DNA of 64,000 bases from Anthonomus grandis grandis (GCF_022605725.1 NC_065548.1:17641644-17705643); one strand, 5' to 3'. Positions 50,201 to 59,861 are shown, counted from the first letter of the stretch. The notes: generated by a model from the sequence alone, not told the origin. Program-made: numbers and translations.

Positions 50201-53200
50201 AAGTAAGCTACAAATAAAACAGAGGTTGATAAAACAGTAGGTACACTAAAGAATAAGAAGTCACTAGGCTTTAAATACTTACGAAGTGAAATATTAAAGG
50301 ACAGTAAATAATTAATTAACCAAGCCAATAGTTTCATTTAATAAATAAGGTTCTAGAAATTGGCCATTTCTCAAAAGTCTTAAAAAAGCTATGATCAAAC
50401 CTTTTTCTTCTTGTTCTTTAAGTACCTATGCGTTTGGGCTGTTGGCAATCATGTTGGCAATTATAACTTTTTTGTAACAGCGCGAAATAGTTTTACTGAC
50501 TTTTTTCCAAGCCGAGTTCATAGGTTCCACAATCATGCTGTTCTTCTTCTTCCGCGACCTCTTTTACCCAATAATTTCTTTGTATTATAGTTTGCAATAG
50601 GGAGTATCAATCCTAATGTCTCGGCATTCGAGCATTTTTCTAGATTTTTAGCGGTGGCTTCTGTAAGTGTCAAGGATTTTACGCCATACAATAAAACAGA
50701 AAAGACATAGCAGCTAAAGTGCTTTTGTTTTAAGAGATATGTTGTGACTTTGAATCACACTCATTTTGTGAAATATCGTCTTTAATTTTCCTATACGAAA
50801 TTTTATTTCTTGTGCACTGTTTCATTGGACATTTATGATGATTGCAAGGTACCATCTTCCAAGCAATATTGTTGAACAGTATTATGCTACCTTTCAATTC
50901 GAATTCCATCGATATAAAGGTGATCTCTATTTATATATCTTTTGCTGATGAATATCTGTTTCGTTTTCTTTACGTTAATATTAAGTCCATATTGTTGACT
51001 ATATATGATATGGTCCATTAACCTTTGCAGTGCTTCGAAGCTATCTGCTATTGGATATATGGTATCATCGGCGTATCGAATATTATTCAGTATAATACTG
51101 TTCAAAAGGATACTTTCTTCTACTCCGTTAATGGATTCGTTCAAACATTTTTTGGAATATAAGTTGAATATCAATGGCAAGAGGACACATCTCTGTCTGA
51201 CCCCACGTTGCATTTTCATCTGTTTCATTCGATTTTCATAAAGCATGCCGTCTGATTCCAGTAGAGATTTGAAATTAATCTGATATCTTTATCGTCCAAG
51301 CCGACCTTTTCCAGGATATTGATCATTTTTTGATGTTAAACGCAACCAAATGCTTTTTCATATTCAATTAGATATGCGTAGATATCACAGTTGACGTCTC
51401 TGCATCTCTGGATTAGGACTTGAACTCCAAAGTGTGCCTCTCTTATTCTGACTGCATTTATAAAACTAAATTGGTTTTCGAATATCTGTTCTTTGCATTT
51501 GTTGTAAATTTTTCTGTAAATGCTTTTAAGAAACAATTTTAGCATATGACTCAGCAGACTGATGGTCCGATATATTTTGCATTTGTTTTGCTCCAGGTTT
51601 TTCGGGCAATACTATAAATTCTGATTGCCGCCATTTTCCTGGGATTTTTCTAGAGTAAAAGATTCTATTAAAGATGTTGGCAATTCAGGCTATTTCATTA
51701 TCATCCAATAGCTTTAGAAATTCATCCTCTATGTTATCTGGTCCCACTGCTTTTTTGTTTTATTGCTAGTTCTACCTTATGGATAAGTATAAGTAATCCT
51801 TTAGCTTCTTCCAATAGTAAATACGTGACCTCCAATCTTTAATCCTCAAAAAGATTTTCTGCGACTTCTACCTGTTTTTCATATCATGTTTATCAATAGT
51901 TTTTTAAATCGTGTCTATGATCTTCAAATCTAATGTAGCCACTTTTTATTAGATTTCTATTTTTTATAAAAATGGACTGATGTTGAAAGTCTTTAATAGA
52001 GTGGCACTTATGCTCGGCAGCTTATTAGTCTAAAGAATGCTAATTGGTGATGGGTTGGTATAAATTATTTTATAGATGTTTACCGTTTAAATTATGGGCG
52101 CCATCCAGTTTGATGTGTTTATTTAAAGTGCAGTCGGAAGAACCTTTAACTGGGAAATTGGTTCTTACATAAACAAAAAGGATGTAAAGAAATGTAACGT
52201 ATAGTAAAACATAAAATAAGCTTCAATTATTAACGCTACTATATTATAGAAATATGTAATTTCTGCTTAATATTCATTATCTAACCTTTCACTCAAATAA
52301 ATAAATCATTGTTATAAAAATTATCAGGCAGTTTCTTTTTAAAGTACAACCCTTGAAATCAAAACTCTATACACCAAAGTTATAAAGCATAAAAAAATCA
52401 ATAAGCCGCCAGTATGTAACTATCCTTTGGTCAAAGTCAGCAATCTACCGCACAGTACAATGTACATCATGTATGTAGTAAATCAAATAAAATAAATATA
52501 CCTTTTAATGTGATTGCTTATACAGGTCGTGTTATCGTGAGCTACGTATTATCAAAATAATGGCAACACCGCTTGGTTGCGGCTTGCAGGCGGCGGAATT
52601 TTTCGTTATTAATTTTTATTTTTTGAACCGGGAGTCAGCAGATCTCACTTTGCTGTGTTACTGCACGTTACATTAATAATTTTTGAGCATTATTTTCGTG
52701 TTTTTTTCACTATGGCTGTTTATACCCCTTCCGAAAGAGTTCAACTAATTAAATGATTTTATGGAGGCAATTCGGCAGTACAATGTAGAGATTTGTTTTT
52801 AGTAACATTTGAGAATAGACCGATTAATTGTTGAAGAACGGTTTTAAATGTGGTTACAAATTTTGAGACATCTTTTTGTCTTCAAGATTGTAAAAAATGC
52901 CACACAAAACGTCAAGAACCACCTGTTGAAGTGGTCCAGGATATAGAACGGCGGGAAGAAATGGTTTGCAGTACCCTAGAACTTTATTCGACATGTTCCA
53001 CTAGAAGTGTTGGAGAGGAACTGGGAATGAGCAATAAAACTGTTGCTCGTATCTGGAAAAAATAAGGGTACAAATGTTTCAAGTATTCAAAAACTCAGGA
53101 AATATTTCCTGAAGACCAGTGGCAAAGAATGGAATTTTGTGAAACCATGATGGAAAAGGAAAATGAAAACAAATATTTTTTTTTTTAATATTTTGTTTCT

Positions 53201-55613
53201 GTTGAATCTTCTTTTCCATTACATGGCAAACACAATCCTTCCATTGTTCGTTATTGATCTCAAGAAAAGGAGCACAGAAGTTTTCAGTTTCGTACCCAGT
53301 ATCCTCTGAAATTGAATGTTTGGGCAGGTATTTTGGGCGACAATGTTATAGGGCCATTTTTTATTGATGGCACTTTAAACGCCCAAAAGTACCTTGAGTT
53401 GCTGCAAAACAAAGTTCTTCCTGCCATTCAAATCCTACCTGATGTAGACCTGGGATCGGTTTATTTTCAGCAAGATGGCTGTCCTGCTCATAACGCGGCT
53501 AGGGTAAAAGAATTATTAACAAATACTTTTCCTAGCCGCCTTATTAGTAAGACTGGTGATATTAAATGGCCTCCTAGATCTCCAGATTTGTCTCCAAATG
53601 ACTTTTATCTGTGGGGTTACCTTAAGGAGACCATTTACAAGCATGAATTTAGTAGGCCAACAAATTAAGAGGACTTGGGAAATAAAATTGTCGAAGGTGC
53701 CAATTCCATTTTACCTGAAACTCTTTTGGAGGTGCGAAATAGCTTTTACGATAGGTTAAGTTTTTGTTTAGCGAAAGAAGGCGGTTTATTTGAGCCTTTA
53801 ATTTAAAAAATGATATGTTGTTAAGTTTGTTCATTAGTGTTTTATTTCTGATTTTTTATTATATTTTTATCAGAGTTGATATTTTATTTTTTATTAAAAT
53901 AACGCTTTAATTTTCATTATACAAAACACAGCATATTAAACATTTTAAGATTACAATTCTATGCGGGTTTTACACATTGTCATGTCTGTAAAACCCGCAT
54001 TAGAATAAAAATATTTTAAAAATGCCTGAATTTTCGCGTAATATTTTGGGACATTTTGTCGCCAAATGACGCAGCTCCCACGAAAGTCAGATGTTTATTA
54101 AATCCGTCTTTGGGCCGGCCGAGGCGGTGCTCTGTCGCAGGCACTCGTACATGCGCGACGTTGCAAAATTTCGTCTCTATGCCGTTTCCTATAAGTAACG
54201 AACCCAAACACGATCTGTATATAATACTATCAGTAATAATACATATATACTATTTAAAAAAATTTTCACATTACGTGGCTAGTGTTGCTATAAGTAACCA
54301 TGAGGTCGAATCCCAACCTCGAGAAATTGAATTTGTTTACCTGAAGAGCACTCCATTTAGAAAGAAAGGCAAAACGCAATTTCTGGGTACCTCTTAGATT
54401 GATAATCTCACGCAGGCCCAGTCTTGCAAGAATTGACAATACAACGTTGCCCCACTTAGATTCAAATTATAGGAAAAACGCCGTATTGAAAATGCCAATA
54501 CATAAAAAGTTAACTTGAGCATGGCGTACGTGACCAATGGCAAAGAACAGACAGATAGAAAAATCACTTTAGTCAGAGAGATAGAGAGAGAAAAACAACC
54601 TGATACTTGCTTAAAATTAAAACGAAGAGCAGCTAAGGCCATCTAGGAGTTCTAATTTTTTACAATGCCATTAATCCACTTTACACTAGATGTTGCGATC
54701 AGTAATATTTTCATACAATATTAAATTACTATGTTATAAAAGCAAGCAATAAAAATGCTACAGTATTTAAATCAATTTACAAATAAGGATCAGAACAAAC
54801 TATAAATAACGATCGACTTATATGTATTATAAGTTCTGTTAGTAAGATTCCCAAAAAAAAAAAATCCTTATCAATGCGCGTTTAGAGAGCATGCGTCAAC
54901 CGAGTATGTACAGCTAGTGCCAAGCTAGTTAACACTATTCACTTAAATATAGATGGAGTGGATAAACTAAATGTGTATTTATAGATTTGGCAAAGGCATT
55001 CGACATCGTTGATCACGCTATTTTAAAAGAAATCCTTGAAAATAATAGTATTCGAAGGCTCTTGCTTAAACTACTTGACATATAGGTTACTCTTTATGCG
55101 GCTCTAGTAATATTGCCTTATGATGCAAAAGTGTAGCAAGTTTCCAATTTTATGCTAAATTATTTGAAAATTATCACACATTATTAATATCAGAAGGAAC
55201 TTGAAATAAAAATAAATCAGCCCTCTATTAAATCTTTTAAACTCCTATACCTCTAAAGCTTTCCAATGCCATCAATTTCGGTTATAAACCTGCAAAGCAA
55301 TAAAAATGAAACCGAAACATGAAAAAAAATTTACACATAAACCTGCTTTATCTCTCAAAAGATTACCCGGTGCATTTGTTTTTTTTAATCAAACACTATT
55401 TCGTTTTTTATAGGCGCCCCACGCGACTGCAGAGTATCACAGTGGTCTGAATGGAGTCCATGCAGTAAATCCTGCGGCATAGGCGAGATGCAACGGAAAA
55501 GAGAAGTGATAAAACATGCCAGAAGGGGTGGCAGACAGTGTCCGCCGTTGACCGAAACAAAATGGTGTGGAAGCGCCCGATCGTGCAACAAGGAGTACTT
55601 CAATTGGCAATAA
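32082..55613 (+). CDS. mspo: M-spondin/mindin-like secreted matrix protein, 3-prime six exons
   Basis: Joined exons 32082-32293, 38207-38311, 39087-39266, 39348-39661, 49482-49645 and 55414-55613 encode 390 residues and a TAA stop. The order is: most of a Spondin_N domain (SFTLFRLGRK to about FQFIKIKEYELSEVFHH), a charged linker, then one TSP1 repeat (WSEWSPC, CSKSCG, six Cys). Spondin_N plus a single TSP1 is the layout of M-spondin/mindin; F-spondin has a reelin domain and several TSP1 repeats. Family knowledge says such proteins are secreted to the extracellular matrix (muscle attachment sites for fly M-spondin). The signal peptide and the first part of Spondin_N are missing and must lie in an unseen upstream exon. 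Splice phases agree at every junction and no exon holds a stop, so the gene looks functional. The gene symbol is by domain architecture only. Confidence 0.9.
32746..32793. repeat. 17-bp perfect inverted repeat in spondin intron
   Basis: attattataaacaacat (32746-32762) and its exact inverse (32777-32793), 14-base spacer. Immediately after, aatgttg-a-caacatt is a second near-palindrome (32794-32808). Confidence 0.9.
33931..35528 (-). mobile_element. DD41D transposon inserted in the RTE-like LINE
   Basis: TA duplications at 33929-33930 and 35529-35530. Removing the element and one TA rejoins the LINE frame exactly (HGIY then KNTYK). Minus-strand transposase words: RRGITSLRNLYSRETENPKAV then FSVKVWAALIDDLLIGPVVLP (about 34690-34510), QMDGAPPHFGVAVRN (second Asp), WIG, VTWPPKSSDRNPLDFYLY (third Asp, spacing 40 because of one lost codon) and EHMKDLVYPQVLNTREYLLEQIRQN. 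Stops occur at several points and the N-terminal third is badly decayed. The tips (taatgttttgggatcg and the inverse of cgatacgggacaccttg) are only partly alike, so the arms have diverged. Confidence 0.85.
35871..35930 (+). repeat. 30-base direct repeat, two perfect units
   Basis: The unit gccaggccggatgatgccga plus ten more bases occurs at 35871-35900 and again at 35901-35930 with no difference. It is GC-rich against the surroundings and lies in an insert (about 35705-36030) inside the RTE-like LINE. The flanks cacgcc and ggcgtg are inverse to each other. Confidence 0.95.
36561..38206. other. spondin intron, nothing recognised
   Basis: AT-rich intron sequence after the LINE tail, up to the acceptor at 38205-38206. 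No motif-bearing frame. Confidence 0.5.
38207..38311 (+). CDS. mspo: mspo-like exon B: Spondin_N core
   Basis: Exactly 35 codons, phase 0 at both ends. VPSPDWFIGVDSFDLC is the most conserved Spondin_N motif; its Asp residues sit where the family's metal-binding site is found. Donor gtaagt. Confidence 0.95.
38312..39086. other. spondin intron, no element seen
   Basis: A 775-base intron with gtaagt donor and ttataggt acceptor context. About 38480-38860 repeats taatt/taactaatt-type words, but no inverted repeat or ORF was found. Confidence 0.6.
39087..39266 (+). CDS. mspo: mspo-like exon C: Spondin_N C-terminal half
   Basis: Exactly 60 codons: VDPIDAGTDNGFTFTAPNWP, then QYPAHPAGSFFYPYLKRLPP and FQFIK. 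Matches the family motif DAGTDxGxxFxxPN. Acceptor attatag, donor gtaagt. Confidence 0.95.
39348..39661 (+). CDS. mspo: mspo-like exon D: end of Spondin_N and charged linker
   Basis: Begins IKEYELSEVFHH, the end of Spondin_N, then passes into a low-complexity linker with an acidic stretch (IEEERQEQE), a KPKPKPRN patch and a Ser/Thr/Asn-rich tail. It ends two bases into a codon at the donor gtaagt; reading on without splicing meets TAA at once. Only 81 bases separate it from the previous exon. Confidence 0.93.
39662..41261. other. start of 9.8-kb spondin intron, hairpins only
   Basis: AT-rich. Holds the paired hairpin array at 40270-40334 and otherwise no element motif. Confidence 0.5.
40270..40334. 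repeat. three-arm inverted repeat with a shared middle arm
   Basis: cttagatttt (40270-40279) pairs with aaaatctaag (40285-40294). The overlapping 21-base arm 40287-40307 pairs perfectly with 40314-40334 around a 6-base loop. The two hairpins share bases, so only one can form at a time. Confidence 0.9.
41262..42760 (+). pseudogene. LINE (Jockey/CR1-like) remnant in spondin intron
   Basis: Order on the + strand: a linker segment (MKAKLLQKIYNKDNETSKTY to YDYYKNEIDKAEHN, 41262-41400), ALHYLTKQITNKLDNNEKYIGLFLDLTKAFGTI (block A, about 41930-42020, Asp-to-Gly change in KAFD), INSLATSKLENGTIISYTDNS (the YADD block reading YTDN), SLKLNKTSYIAFSII (about 42270), then C-terminal words NHSYETRNRTEY and SRFNYSGPKF in shifted frames and LPIEIINKKRMKIIKREIEF. 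Stops and frameshifts are frequent and both catalytic blocks are damaged. The internal palm segment is partly deleted. Confidence 0.75.
42770..45350. other. spondin intron, nothing recognised
   Basis: Very AT-rich, with long A/T runs. A slightly GC-richer patch at about 43950-44050 (cctgtccgagggaaacg) shows no structure I can name. Confidence 0.5.
45360..46770 (-). pseudogene. pogo-like transposase (CENPB/jerky type) in spondin intron
   Basis: Minus strand from about 46770: a decayed helix-turn-helix region (RPISTKKALEAAGRSFAK; FDFHRIFSAEKQEQLIK), then 46460-46065 in one open frame: MPGAWEENKTAGIRRFRLFR, FSNFKKILDKANFQPHQIWNADKGGCSTVHNPPKIFA, and AVNGVIQYPQ. QIWNADKGG corresponds to the family's IWNxDETG, so the first catalytic Asp is kept but the Glu is Lys. 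After frameshifts come SLELLTPGNACKSITIYDVCEIAGKVFEIAFT and GLRVTGIIHLNENIFDESEY (45870-45700), and an acidic C-terminus (SSDSSDDEIINSITDSC). The second and third catalytic Asp regions are lost in 46065-45900. No inverted repeats were identified. Confidence 0.75.
46975..47055 (-). repeat. tRNA-like segment, possible SINE head
   Basis: On the minus strand gtggtagtataatgaactgc resembles an internal A box, and tgttcgattcc about 30 bases on matches the B box (GTTCGANNC). Anticodon and acceptor stems do not fold convincingly, so a tRNA-derived SINE or pseudogene is more likely than a working tRNA. Confidence 0.35.
47060..49480. other. spondin intron; one unassigned 79-residue frame
   Basis: A minus-strand frame at 48341-48580 (NSMDIPNRSISPIYPGHANG, then CLISRHMRLGSLNHLLL) has protein-like composition and a mild GC rise, suggesting a retroelement scrap, but I cannot assign it. 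Otherwise AT-rich. Confidence 0.35.
49482..49645 (+). CDS. mspo: mspo-like exon E: linker with polybasic tail
   Basis: Acceptor tttgtttcag, donor gtaagt. One base completes the split Ile codon, then HPNDITLPSPSGFP, and a Lys-rich end (QKKYKKLKKNSKRY). The Lys/Arg cluster just before the TSP1 repeat could be a basic-residue cleavage site or a heparin-binding patch (inference). Phase fits the next exon. Confidence 0.9.
49646..50399. other. spondin intron, nothing recognised
   Basis: Starts with the donor gtaagt. No element motif before the LINE tail at about 50400. Confidence 0.5.
50400..51760 (-). pseudogene. LINE with C-terminal end, minus strand, in last spondin intron
   Basis: From the right on the minus strand: KSIYRKIYNKCKEQIFENQFSF, GVQVLIQRCRDVNCDIYAYLIEYEKAFGCV (block A, 51545-51336), MINILEKVGLDDKDIRLISNLYWNQ, then GVRQRCVLLPLIFNLYSKKCLNES and NNIRYADDTIYP (YADD active site intact) to INVKKTKQIFISKRY (51246-50900). 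It then runs through LRCYVFSVLLYGVKSLTLTEATAKNLE (about 50730) to LFRAVTKK and IIANMIAN near 50430, ending in an aagaacaagaagaaaaagg tail. This is a nearly continuous RT through to the 3-prime terminus, with frameshifts. The clade resembles the endonuclease-reverse transcriptases common in insects, RTE-related by my reading. Confidence 0.8.
51770..52520. other. spondin intron, degenerate LINE upstream sequence
   Basis: Traces of the same LINE may continue to about 51990, but no clear motif is visible. The rest is AT-rich. Confidence 0.4.
52523..52711 (+). other. likely 5-prime end of a DD41D transposon
   Basis: A TA followed by caggtcgtgttatcgtgag at 52523 resembles the tips of the other TA-inserting copies and lies 189 bases before the transposase start. 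No matching inverse was found after 53806, so the right end is lost or diverged. Confidence 0.4.
52712..53806 (+). pseudogene. DD41D transposase, one frame with several stops
   Basis: Starts MAVYTPSERVQLIK and ends LFEPLI with a stop at 53804-53806: 364 codons, full family length. The helix-turn-helix end is visible as SVGEELGMSNKTVARIWKK, then PEDQWQRMEFCETM. The first-Asp block is eroded near 53170-53200. HRSFQFRTQYPLKLNVWAGILGDNVIGPFFIDGTLNAQKYLELLQ is clear. The second Asp is in YFQQDGCPAHN and the third in LSPNDFYLWGYLKETIY; spacing is 41. Stops fall at 52754, 52832, 53063, about 53189, in the region near 53250, and 53666, yet the frame is the same from start to end. It lies in the last spondin intron, same strand as the host gene. 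Confidence 0.82.
53956..54006. repeat. hairpin, 14-bp perfect stem plus 5 outer pairs
   Basis: atgcgggttttaca (53961-53974) and its exact inverse (53987-54000) with a 12-base loop; attct and agaat extend the stem past a single bulged base. It lies about 150 bases after the transposase stop and may be a remnant of a small foldback element. Confidence 0.85.
54055..54330 (+). repeat. GC-richer patch and tRNA-like segment, possible SINE
   Basis: 54105-54165 is markedly GC-rich (ggccggccgaggcggtgctc, then actcgtacatgcgcgacg). Further on, cgtggctagtgttgc (about 54272) resembles an A box, and gaggtcgaatcccaacctc (about 54301) resembles a T arm with B box. No full cloverleaf forms, so I call it a possible SINE. 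Confidence 0.3.
54955..55090 (+). pseudogene. LINE reverse-transcriptase block-A fragment
   Basis: VFIDLAKAFDIVDHAILKEILENN is the catalytic block A of Jockey/CR1-like RTs, followed by LLLKLLDI and a stop. About 40 residues, with no ends found. Confidence 0.65.
55414..55613 (+). CDS. mspo: mspo-like exon F: TSP1 repeat and stop
   Basis: Completes the split Arg codon, then APRDCRVSQWSEWSPCSKSC and onward through QCPPLTETKWC to a last Cys, ending EYFNWQ and TAA. WSEWSPC is the mannosylation/heparin-contact motif of TSP1 repeats, and all six Cys are present. It is the most GC-rich exon, unlike its AT-rich flanks. Confidence 0.95.
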
Positions 55614-56300
55614 CTGTAAAAAATATGGTCACTTTAATGTATATCTTTGCCAAAAATGGGTTGTCGGGTTATTGTCGGGGCAACCACTGAAGACTGAGAA
55701 CGGTTGTAGTAATCGACAGTGCCGTTATTGAACTACAAACTTAAACCATGTGTTATTGCTATAGGGAGTTAAAAATTATGTTTTATACACTGCCAAGCAC
55801 TAGTAGAATTATAGGTAAAAGTTGACGTATAAGATATTTAAATGGTTTGGTTACAGATGAAGTTTTTTTGAAATCCTAATTTTGTAAATTTGCTTAAGAC
55901 TAACTATTTTTATTAGTATTGCGTGTACCTACAATTTTTCAGTAGAGCTGCTTTTAACTAGATTAACTCATTTTTCTAAAAAATATTAATAGCTCTTGAT
56001 TTATATGTAATTTTCGAAAAAGTTAAAAGAAAGTTGGTTACATAATTTTTTATCGTAGCTTTGTAAGGTAAGATTGCAATGCATTTTATTCAATTGTTAA
56101 TCTTAGAGGGTATCTGGTAAAATTAAAATATAATATTACAGATTCCCTATATTTATTTCAGATACAACTTGTCAAGCAAACATCTTTAAGATCAAAGAGC
56201 GAGAAAACGTCGTATTTATTAATTCTTGTTTTAAAATTAAAGATTTTGAAAACTTATATTTTATCGACAGTATCATCAATAAATGATGGAAAATATGTTA
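55614..56300 (+). other. probable spondin 3-prime UTR
   Basis: Follows the TAA directly. The first AATAAA downstream is at 56278-56283, about 665 bases on, giving a plausible UTR length. No transcript evidence is available. Confidence 0.45.
56278..56283 (+). terminator. candidate poly(A) signal of spondin gene
   Basis: First canonical AATAAA after the stop codon, in the context tcatcAATAAAtgatgg. Nearby, a TA plus caggatgttcgat begins at about 56301 and may be a transposon tip, so the true cleavage site could differ. Confidence 0.4.
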
Positions 56301-59300
56301 CAGGATGTTCGATATGGTCATTGAGTTAGACGGTAAACCGGAAATAGAAATTAATTACTATAAGCATAGTTAGAATCGTACCATGTGTGGGGCGCCAAGG
56401 TGCTTTTTTTAGCATTTTATGACAAGAAAAATTTTGTATGAAAAATCCAACATTATAATAGAAATATTTCGAAGTATGCAGCATATTGCCGATAAAAGTC
56501 GATTTCCAGCTAAATCCTTTCGAGGCCCAACACCACCCTAAAAATAAGATAATCATGTTCCGTTTAGATCGTTTTTCTTGAAGGGCGGTAATATATAATT
56601 GGATGCTTATACCCTGAAAAACAGTGGTGGTTCGTAGTTTACTTATTCAGTAAATACGACAGGTAGGTAGGTACAGGAGGGTAGGTAGAGGAGTGGGTAA
56701 TTAGAAAAAAACGCTACTTGCAAATAAGCAAAAGAAGTTTTGTATGATTAATTTCCAATGAAAAATTGATAGAACTTTTTTTTATTCTAAAATAAATAAT
56801 CATTGATTGTTAATGTTTTATTTTAATTTTAAATTTTTTACATCCTTGTGATATCTTTAATTATTTCTTATATATGGTTCATAATATTTCATAATTTCCA
56901 GGCAAGTTCTTTGTAAGCAGTTCTTTGTAATATTTAGATCCACTTTTTATTTCTTCTGGGTGGCTCGCAATATAATTGACATGAGACAAAAGTTTGAGAT
57001 AAAGAAATTATACGTACTATATTTTCTTATTATTTATATATTTGACAGCTGTTAAGTTATTTAACCAGAAAAGTTATTTTAATTATTTTCTAGGTCTTGA
57101 CTTAAGTGAAGAGCTTTTGAAAAAATCTCTTCATTCAGCATACAATTTTTGGAAAATTAGTGAATAACTTCATCTTTATCTGCCCGGTCATTATGATTTG
57201 TAAAACAAGCAAAATGAATGCATTCTAGGGTATACCAAGCAAATAAATCTCTCTTTCAATTCTAATATCTTCTAGCTTGGCATTAAAGAAATTGCGAACC
57301 AATATTCATACGAACTTCTCATCTTAAAATTGGCTAAGAGTTCCTTGGTTAAAACTTGTTTACATAATTCAATAATATCGTGTATATTTCGGATATGTGG
57401 ACTAACTTCCTGTTTATTTATAAGTTTGGAAACATTTCGTTAATATTTAAAGTATTGTCAAATTGCCTTACACATTTATATATTAGTAGAATTGCATTTA
57501 CTGGGTGCGCATGAAATGTTCACTATATTGGTAAATTTTCATAATAATTTGCTAAAATTAAATAATAAACGTATTTTTTTGGTGTTATTGGTTACTAAAC
57601 TAATGAGCAAAATCCAAGTTGTTTTTATTCGGTCAGTCTACTGACCTTAAGAACATACCATTATATATTCATATTCATTTGCAAAATAATCTACGTAATT
57701 TTTTTGGTGGGTAATTTTTTAGGACTACTTATATAACCTAAATACTGTTTTCTTTGCAATAATTTTAATTATTTTAACCATAATATAAAAATAACTTATT
57801 ATAATTACCATATTAGTTCTAGAAAAATCCTAATTTTCATTTCAGTGTTTAATTAATTAAAAAAAAAACGCCAATTTTTTCTCCCTATAGCAAATTTTTT
57901 ATAACATACACTAGCCGATCAAAAAGTGTTAATAAAAGATTACTGACCAGTCCCTGTGAAGAACAATGGATGTGCAAGTTATTCGTATAAGAAATTTGTA
58001 GACGTATTTTGACTGAAACTTCAAGTCAAATATGCATGTGTGTTTTTTATGTGCTTATACAAATAGATTTGTAGAAAAATATAAATCTAATGCTTAAATA
58101 TTACTTTTTTCCATGTAGACAATCAATGTAGTTTGGCTTTTTTAACCAGTTTAAATATTTTTTCTTTTCATTTTTGTACATATTTTGGGCTGGTCTTATT
58201 CACTAAGAAAACTTATTTATACGCCGAGAAAAAATAGTTAATATTCTAAACACAATAAATCAAATTCTAAATAGACCTAAAAATATTAACGAGGTAAAAT
58301 ATTAAAATAATAATAAAATGTTTAATTTAAAATTTAAATAATTTGTCTTTCGCACAAGTAACCTTACTATCATTTAAAAAATTAACTATATTTTCTAGAC
58401 CATATTTTGTCACTATGGTATAAACGGGACTTTATTTTCGCTTTACTGTGTAGCTACGTATACTCTGTCACTAATTAAAATTTTTTCCTCAATGAGGAAC
58501 AACTATTTATTTTATTATCTAACATATGTTAAATTACTGAGTAGCAAAATGTTTATAATTTGTTTTTATTACATGCGCCTTCTATAAACTAATTTTTAGT
58601 TTACTCAATATTTAAACCAAAAAGAGAATAACTTAAGATTTTTAGTAGAAGCTACATTTCATAAAATTTATTAACGTTAAATATAGCTTCTGCTTTTTTT
58701 GTTTAGATTTAAGAAAGCAGTAAAAACTGTTTTTTAACAAACTTTCATATTGTATTATTCTAAGTATAATAATTAATAATATATTATATTTTATAGTCCA
58801 AATAATAAAAATGGCATACATGTTTCAGCAGATTTGGACTATAAAAGTTGTAAAGTGGATGTAACAATGTGTATAATAATAAATCTTATAACTAATAAGT
58901 TTGTTAATAGCGTATTAATTTTGAATTAATCAAGTGGTAAGCGTTCATCTTATATTTTAGACATATCATGTGTTGTGTAACTCGTGGCCCTGATCAAGGC
59001 ATATATTAAATTAAAATTTCGAATTTTCATCTCTCAAATCTTAAATACGTTTACTACTTGACCTGTTAGTTTTTTCGACACTTTTCTGTTCATTTTCCAA
59101 GTATAAACTATAGTTTATAATAATTGTACTACGAATGAAATAAACGTTATATTTAGATAAAATGAGAAGTCGTCTTTTTTCTACATAAATTTAAATGATA
59201 AATATAATAGGCATGAGAACTAAAAACAACGGAAAATACCAAATGAGGCTAATTAAGCTTAAGTTTGCTTTTTCAGTTGGACTTCAGAAAAAAATGATTA

Positions 59301-59620
59301 ACAAAAAAACTCTCTTGAAAATTAAGGTTTAGAAGTTTTTTTTAGCAATTTAGTTATATTGTTAAACATAAATAAGTTAATTATGAATAGCTCTTGTTTT
59401 TAAAGTTTTCTGGTGAGCTATATCCAAAGATTATTGGACTTGTTAATCTAGGTATAATAAAATCAAATTTACTAAATATTTAGTTTCTTCCTTTTGTGCA
59501 ACATAGAATTACAAACTTTTAAATGTTTAAGCTCCCGAAAATTCAATCGGTTTCTTACTCCTACAAATGCGTGTATGTAGTAATACTGCATTTATTCCTT
59601 TAAGAGTATCAATTCTCTCT
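56301..59620. other. intergenic, no gene; GGTA-rich patch
   Basis: A TA plus caggatgttcgatatgg (about 56302) looks like a transposon tip without a visible partner. 56661-56695 is a short aggtaggtaggt/gggtaggtag low-complexity patch. 56750-59600 is very AT-rich with no motif-bearing frame, apart from the dispersed repeat at 58979. Confidence 0.45.
58979..59015 (+). repeat. dispersed 36-base repeat, copy 1
   Basis: actcgtggccctgatcaagg followed by catatattaaattaa. The same phrase recurs at 62928 with two differences; the first bases of the flanks also look related. Possibly a SINE or LINE tail. Confidence 0.8.
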
Positions 59621-59861
59621 AAGAGCTCCCCTAGACGCTCAATTATACTGCACAATATTGGGGTTTGTCCAATATGGGATATTATTAATATGGGATAATG
59701 GGATATTATTGTGCGTCTAAAGACAATATTGTGTTAACCGCGCAAGTACTCAAAAAAAATTGAACGTGTTTGAAATTAATTGCGCAATATATCATTTGTG
59801 CGTGTAGGGAGAAGGTTGTACAATTATTTATTTTGGTCAGTTCATTTGAGTTAACGGTACT

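Noticed and set aside
54056..54397. 113-residue + strand open frame as a gene
   Set aside because: It covers a GC-rich patch and a tRNA-like segment; composition is explained by those, and no domain or start context supports translation.
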